Shown here one piece after another: positions 61,709 to 64,000 of a stretch of 64,000 bases of DNA (its first letter is position 1; every line of letters starts with the position of its first letter). The translations under genes were made by a program, and so were the position numbers. The notes under the pieces were generated by a model. It made no database searches. It was given only the letters and a program-made list of their open reading frames with translations, and had not been told where the DNA came from. Source of the DNA: Limnohabitans sp. 2KL-51 (GTDB taxonomy: Bacteria > Pseudomonadota > Gammaproteobacteria > Burkholderiales > Burkholderiaceae_C); assembly GCF_003063645.1 (NCBI RefSeq), contig NZ_NESJ01000015.1, positions 1 through 64,000 on the forward strand. The letters run 5' to 3'.

Positions 61709-63185
61709 ATGCAGTCCACGCCCTTGACTCGACCGCCCTTTGTCGCGGGATCGGTCCCCGAGTACCGTACGCCAGAGCTTCTGATCAACGGCCGATGGCG
61801 TTCTGGACGGGGTGCATTGCGCATCGCGGTTTGCAATCCGGCGACAGAAGAACCATTGGGTGATTTTTCTTCTGCCAGTACCGAGGATTTGGCAGAAGCT
61901 TTGGCTGCATCTGAGCTTGGCTTCGCAGCCTGGCGCCAACGGCCAGCCCGCGAACGCGCCGAAATTTTGGAGCGGGGTGTGGCGCGCATGCTGGAGCGAC
62001 TGGAGACCATCGCCATCTGGCTCACTCTGGAACAGGGCAAGACCCTGGCCGAGTCGCGACAGGAAGTGCAAGTCGCCGCAGAGATGATCAAGTGGTATGC
62101 CGAGGAGTCACGCCGCGTGTATGGCCGACTGGCATCTTCGCGCTTGGTCGGTGCGCACCATGGAGGTGCGCAAGTACCCGGTTGGGCCGGTGTTGGCCCT
62201 TTCACCCTGGAACTACCCGGTGATATTGACGGCCCGCAAGATCGGTGGGGCGTTGGCGGCCGGATGCTCGGTGATCGTCAAGGCTGCCGAGGAAACACCT
62301 GCGGCCGTGGCCGCCATGGTGGATGGTCTCCAGGCTGAGCTGCCGCCTGGCGTCCTTCAACTTGTATATGGAAATCCAGTTGAAATATCAGAAACCTTGA
62401 TTGCCAGTCCGGTCATTCGCAAGGTGTCCTTCACCGGTTCTGTGGGTGTGGGCCGAACACTGGCACGGCAGTGCGCTGAAGGATTCAAGCGGACCACGAT
62501 GGAGCTGGGTGGGCATGCGCCCGTCATCGTGTGGGCCGATGCTGACCTTGACCGATTCGTACCCATGCTGGTGGGGCACAAGTTTCGCAACGCAGGACAG
62601 GCCTGTCTGGCACCCACACGTTTCCTGGTGCACAAGTCTATTGAACGTGAGTTCTGCGACCGCTTTGTTACCGAGGCCCAAGCCTTGAAGCTGGGTAACG
62701 GCATGAATCCAGCAGTGCAAATGGGGCCCATGGTCAACGCGCGCCGTAAGGCCGCCATGGCACCACTGGTGGCCGATGCACTGGCACATGGCGCCGAAAT
62801 GGCCTGTGGAGGTGCGATGGGTGGTCTGGGGCACTTCCATGCACCGACTGTGCTGCGCAATGTGCCGCCCACGGCGCGGATCATGTCGGAGGAGCCCTTC
62901 GGGCCTCTGGCACCCATCACAGGATTCAACACCCTCGAGGAGGCGCTGGTCATTGCCAACCACAACCCGTATGGCCTGGCGGCTTATCTGTTCACCGACA
63001 GCAGGCGCATTGCCAATGTTGTAACTGAGCAACTGGAAGTAGGCGCCATCGCCATCAACAACGTCATGGTGTCTACGCCAGAAGCGCCCTTCGGCGGACT
63101 CAAGGACAGCGGCATCGGCAGCGAGAGCGGCATGGAAGGCATGGCGTCCTTCTTGGAGACACGCACTGTCCACGCGGCCCATTGA
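61709..63185 (+). pseudogene. Aldehyde dehydrogenase interrupted by one frameshift
   Basis: The N-terminal part (61709 to about 62158) and the remainder (about 62160-63185) lie in different frames. Removing one C at 62158-62159 joins them into a full ALDH of about 491 residues: GRLASSRLVGAH then MEVRKYPVGPV. The catalytic Glu is in MELGGHAP and the Cys in NAGQACLAP, both in the second part. It may be a true mutation, a sequencing error, or, less likely, programmed frameshifting. It would oxidise the aldehyde made by the transaminase or the 2-oxoacid dehydrogenase; sulfoacetaldehyde or succinate-semialdehyde dehydrogenases are relatives. Confidence 0.75.
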
Positions 63186-63240
63186 GCGTGGTCGAACAGC
63201 AATTAGGGTAAGTCCCAGCAGCAGATCATGCAGTATCTAT

Positions 63241-63268
63241 TTGAGAAACGCCGTATTTTTTATAGAAT
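63241..63268 (+). promoter_or_regulatory. Candidate sigma70 promoter for the porin gene
   Basis: TTGAGA is followed 16 bases later by TAGAAT, 50 bases ahead of the porin ATG, in an otherwise gene-free 132-bp gap. Confidence 0.5.
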
Positions 63269-63317
63269 CATCTAGACCTTGACTGAAGCCAACCTACAAA
63301 CCCCATAGGAGAACACG

Positions 63318-64000
63318 ATGAACAGTTCCAGCCTTTCCCGAGCTGCAGCGGCCATGCTTGCCATGACGGCATTGGGCGCGCAAGCGCAAGTGACCATTTC
63401 CGGCGCTATTGATACAAGCCTCGAATTCGTGAACACAGGGGATCCCGGCGGAAAGACAACCCAATTGGGGACAGGAACCGTCACGGGCAGCCGAATCGTT
63501 TTCTCAGCGCGCGAGGACATGGGCGGTGGACTTTCAGCCTTTACCCGGCTTGATATGGGCATCCGCACCGATTCAGGCGACATGCTGCCAGGTGCTAATG
63601 CCAATTTTGGTCGCACATCCATCGTAGGCATCGAAAGCCGTGAGTGGGGTCAACTGGCGTTGGGCCGCACGGGTACACCGCTCATTCCGATGCTGAACCA
63701 GACGGATTACGGGGGCATTGGCTATTACGGAAACAACGGCAGCATCAGTCAAAACATCATCGGCCGTGCGAGCAATGGCATTTACTACATGTCACCGGAT
63801 ATGCGTGGGCTTACGTTGCGTGCTGTGGTCACAGCAGGACTTGAGAACGCCACAGCGCCACAAGATCAGGGACGCATGATGGGCCTGGGTGCCTACTATC
63901 GCACAGGCAAATTGAATCTCGCCGCAGCCTATCAAAGCAGCAAAGAGAGAACCGGAACGGGCGCAAACCTCGCTGTAGATGATCAAACTGAGATGGGGCT
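63318..64000 (+). CDS. Gram-negative porin, truncated by window end
   Basis: About 227 residues of a Burkholderiales-type trimeric porin are present. TAGGAG precedes the ATG. The signal peptide ends near AQAQ (about residue 24), then VTISGAIDTSLE begins the first strand, and the motifs SRIVFSAREDMGGGLSAF and GQLALGRTGTP are typical. The frame stays open to 64000. Following the catabolic genes, it may admit their substrate through the outer membrane, but such porins are common and non-specific. Confidence 0.85.
   Translation, partial: MNSSSLSRAAAAMLAMTALGAQAQVTISGAIDTSLEFVNTGDPGGKTTQLGTGTVTGSRIVFSAREDMGGGLSAFTRLDMGIRTDSGDMLPGANANFGRTSIVGIESREWGQLALGRTGTPLIPMLNQTDYGGIGYYGNNGSISQNIIGRASNGIYYMSPDMRGLTLRAVVTAGLENATAPQDQGRMMGLGAYYRTGKLNLAAAYQSSKERTGTGANLAVDDQTEMG

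Noticed and set aside
1..64000. tRNA, rRNA, CRISPR arrays and insertion sequences
   Set aside because: I saw no tRNA cloverleaf or CCA end, rRNA sequence, regular direct-repeat array or transposase in any part of the window.

Overview
The window is high-GC chromosomal DNA from a Gram-negative betaproteobacterium, most likely Burkholderiales and Comamonadaceae-like (Limnohabitans, Rhodoferax or Polaromonas relatives). This rests on three tripartite-tricarboxylate (Bug/TctC) binding proteins, a Burkholderiales-type porin, a fused indolepyruvate ferredoxin oxidoreductase, and the mnmG-rsmG-parA-parB order. The taxonomy is inferred from gene content and style, not from a marker search. I saw no rRNA, tRNA, CRISPR array or intact insertion sequence.

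Left part (1-9.8 kb): two paralogous amidase-signature enzymes, one cytoplasmic and one a Tat-exported lipoprotein, each sit beside a paralogous LuxR-type regulator, with an orphan Bug receptor between them. Two tandem hybrid histidine kinases follow directly downstream of parB. The chromosome maintenance block (9.8-15.7 kb, minus strand) is mnmG-rsmG-lysE-parA-hydrolase-parB, with four parS-like sites in 1.3 kb, three of them inside rsmG and mnmG. Next come another Bug receptor, an Lrp/AsnC regulator divergent from the indolepyruvate oxidoreductase, and minCDE. The 259-bp gap upstream of minC has an AT-rich tract and two perfect DnaA boxes inside a 13-bp inverted repeat. It is a candidate replication origin or DnaA-regulated promoter.

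Middle (23.4-50.9 kb): DUF2788 and DUF2189 membrane proteins; a copper group (Spy/CpxP-like protein with a Met/His tail, CopZ, CopA); a hemerythrin; a small outer-membrane-type protein; a class II aldolase; a MazEF-like toxin-antitoxin pair; YkgJ; MltA; NlpC/P60; a FixL/FixJ-like two-component pair; the giant AsmA/YhdP protein; GlnE; a TonB-dependent receptor; and an RND pump followed by a short-chain dehydrogenase with a degenerate active site.

Right part (51.2-64 kb): a mostly plus-strand accessory catabolic cluster. In order it holds a divergent IclR regulator, 2-oxoacid dehydrogenase E1 alpha and beta, a stand-alone lipoyl protein, a class III aminotransferase, an arylsulfate-sulfotransferase-like propeller protein, TctB-TctA-TctC uptake, a TauE/SafE exporter, an aldehyde dehydrogenase broken by one frameshift, and a porin cut by the window end. 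The combination suggests uptake and oxidation of an amino compound, possibly an organosulfonate or sulfate ester, with export of an anion such as sulfite. The substrate is not identifiable from sequence. This cluster is the best candidate for an undescribed system here.
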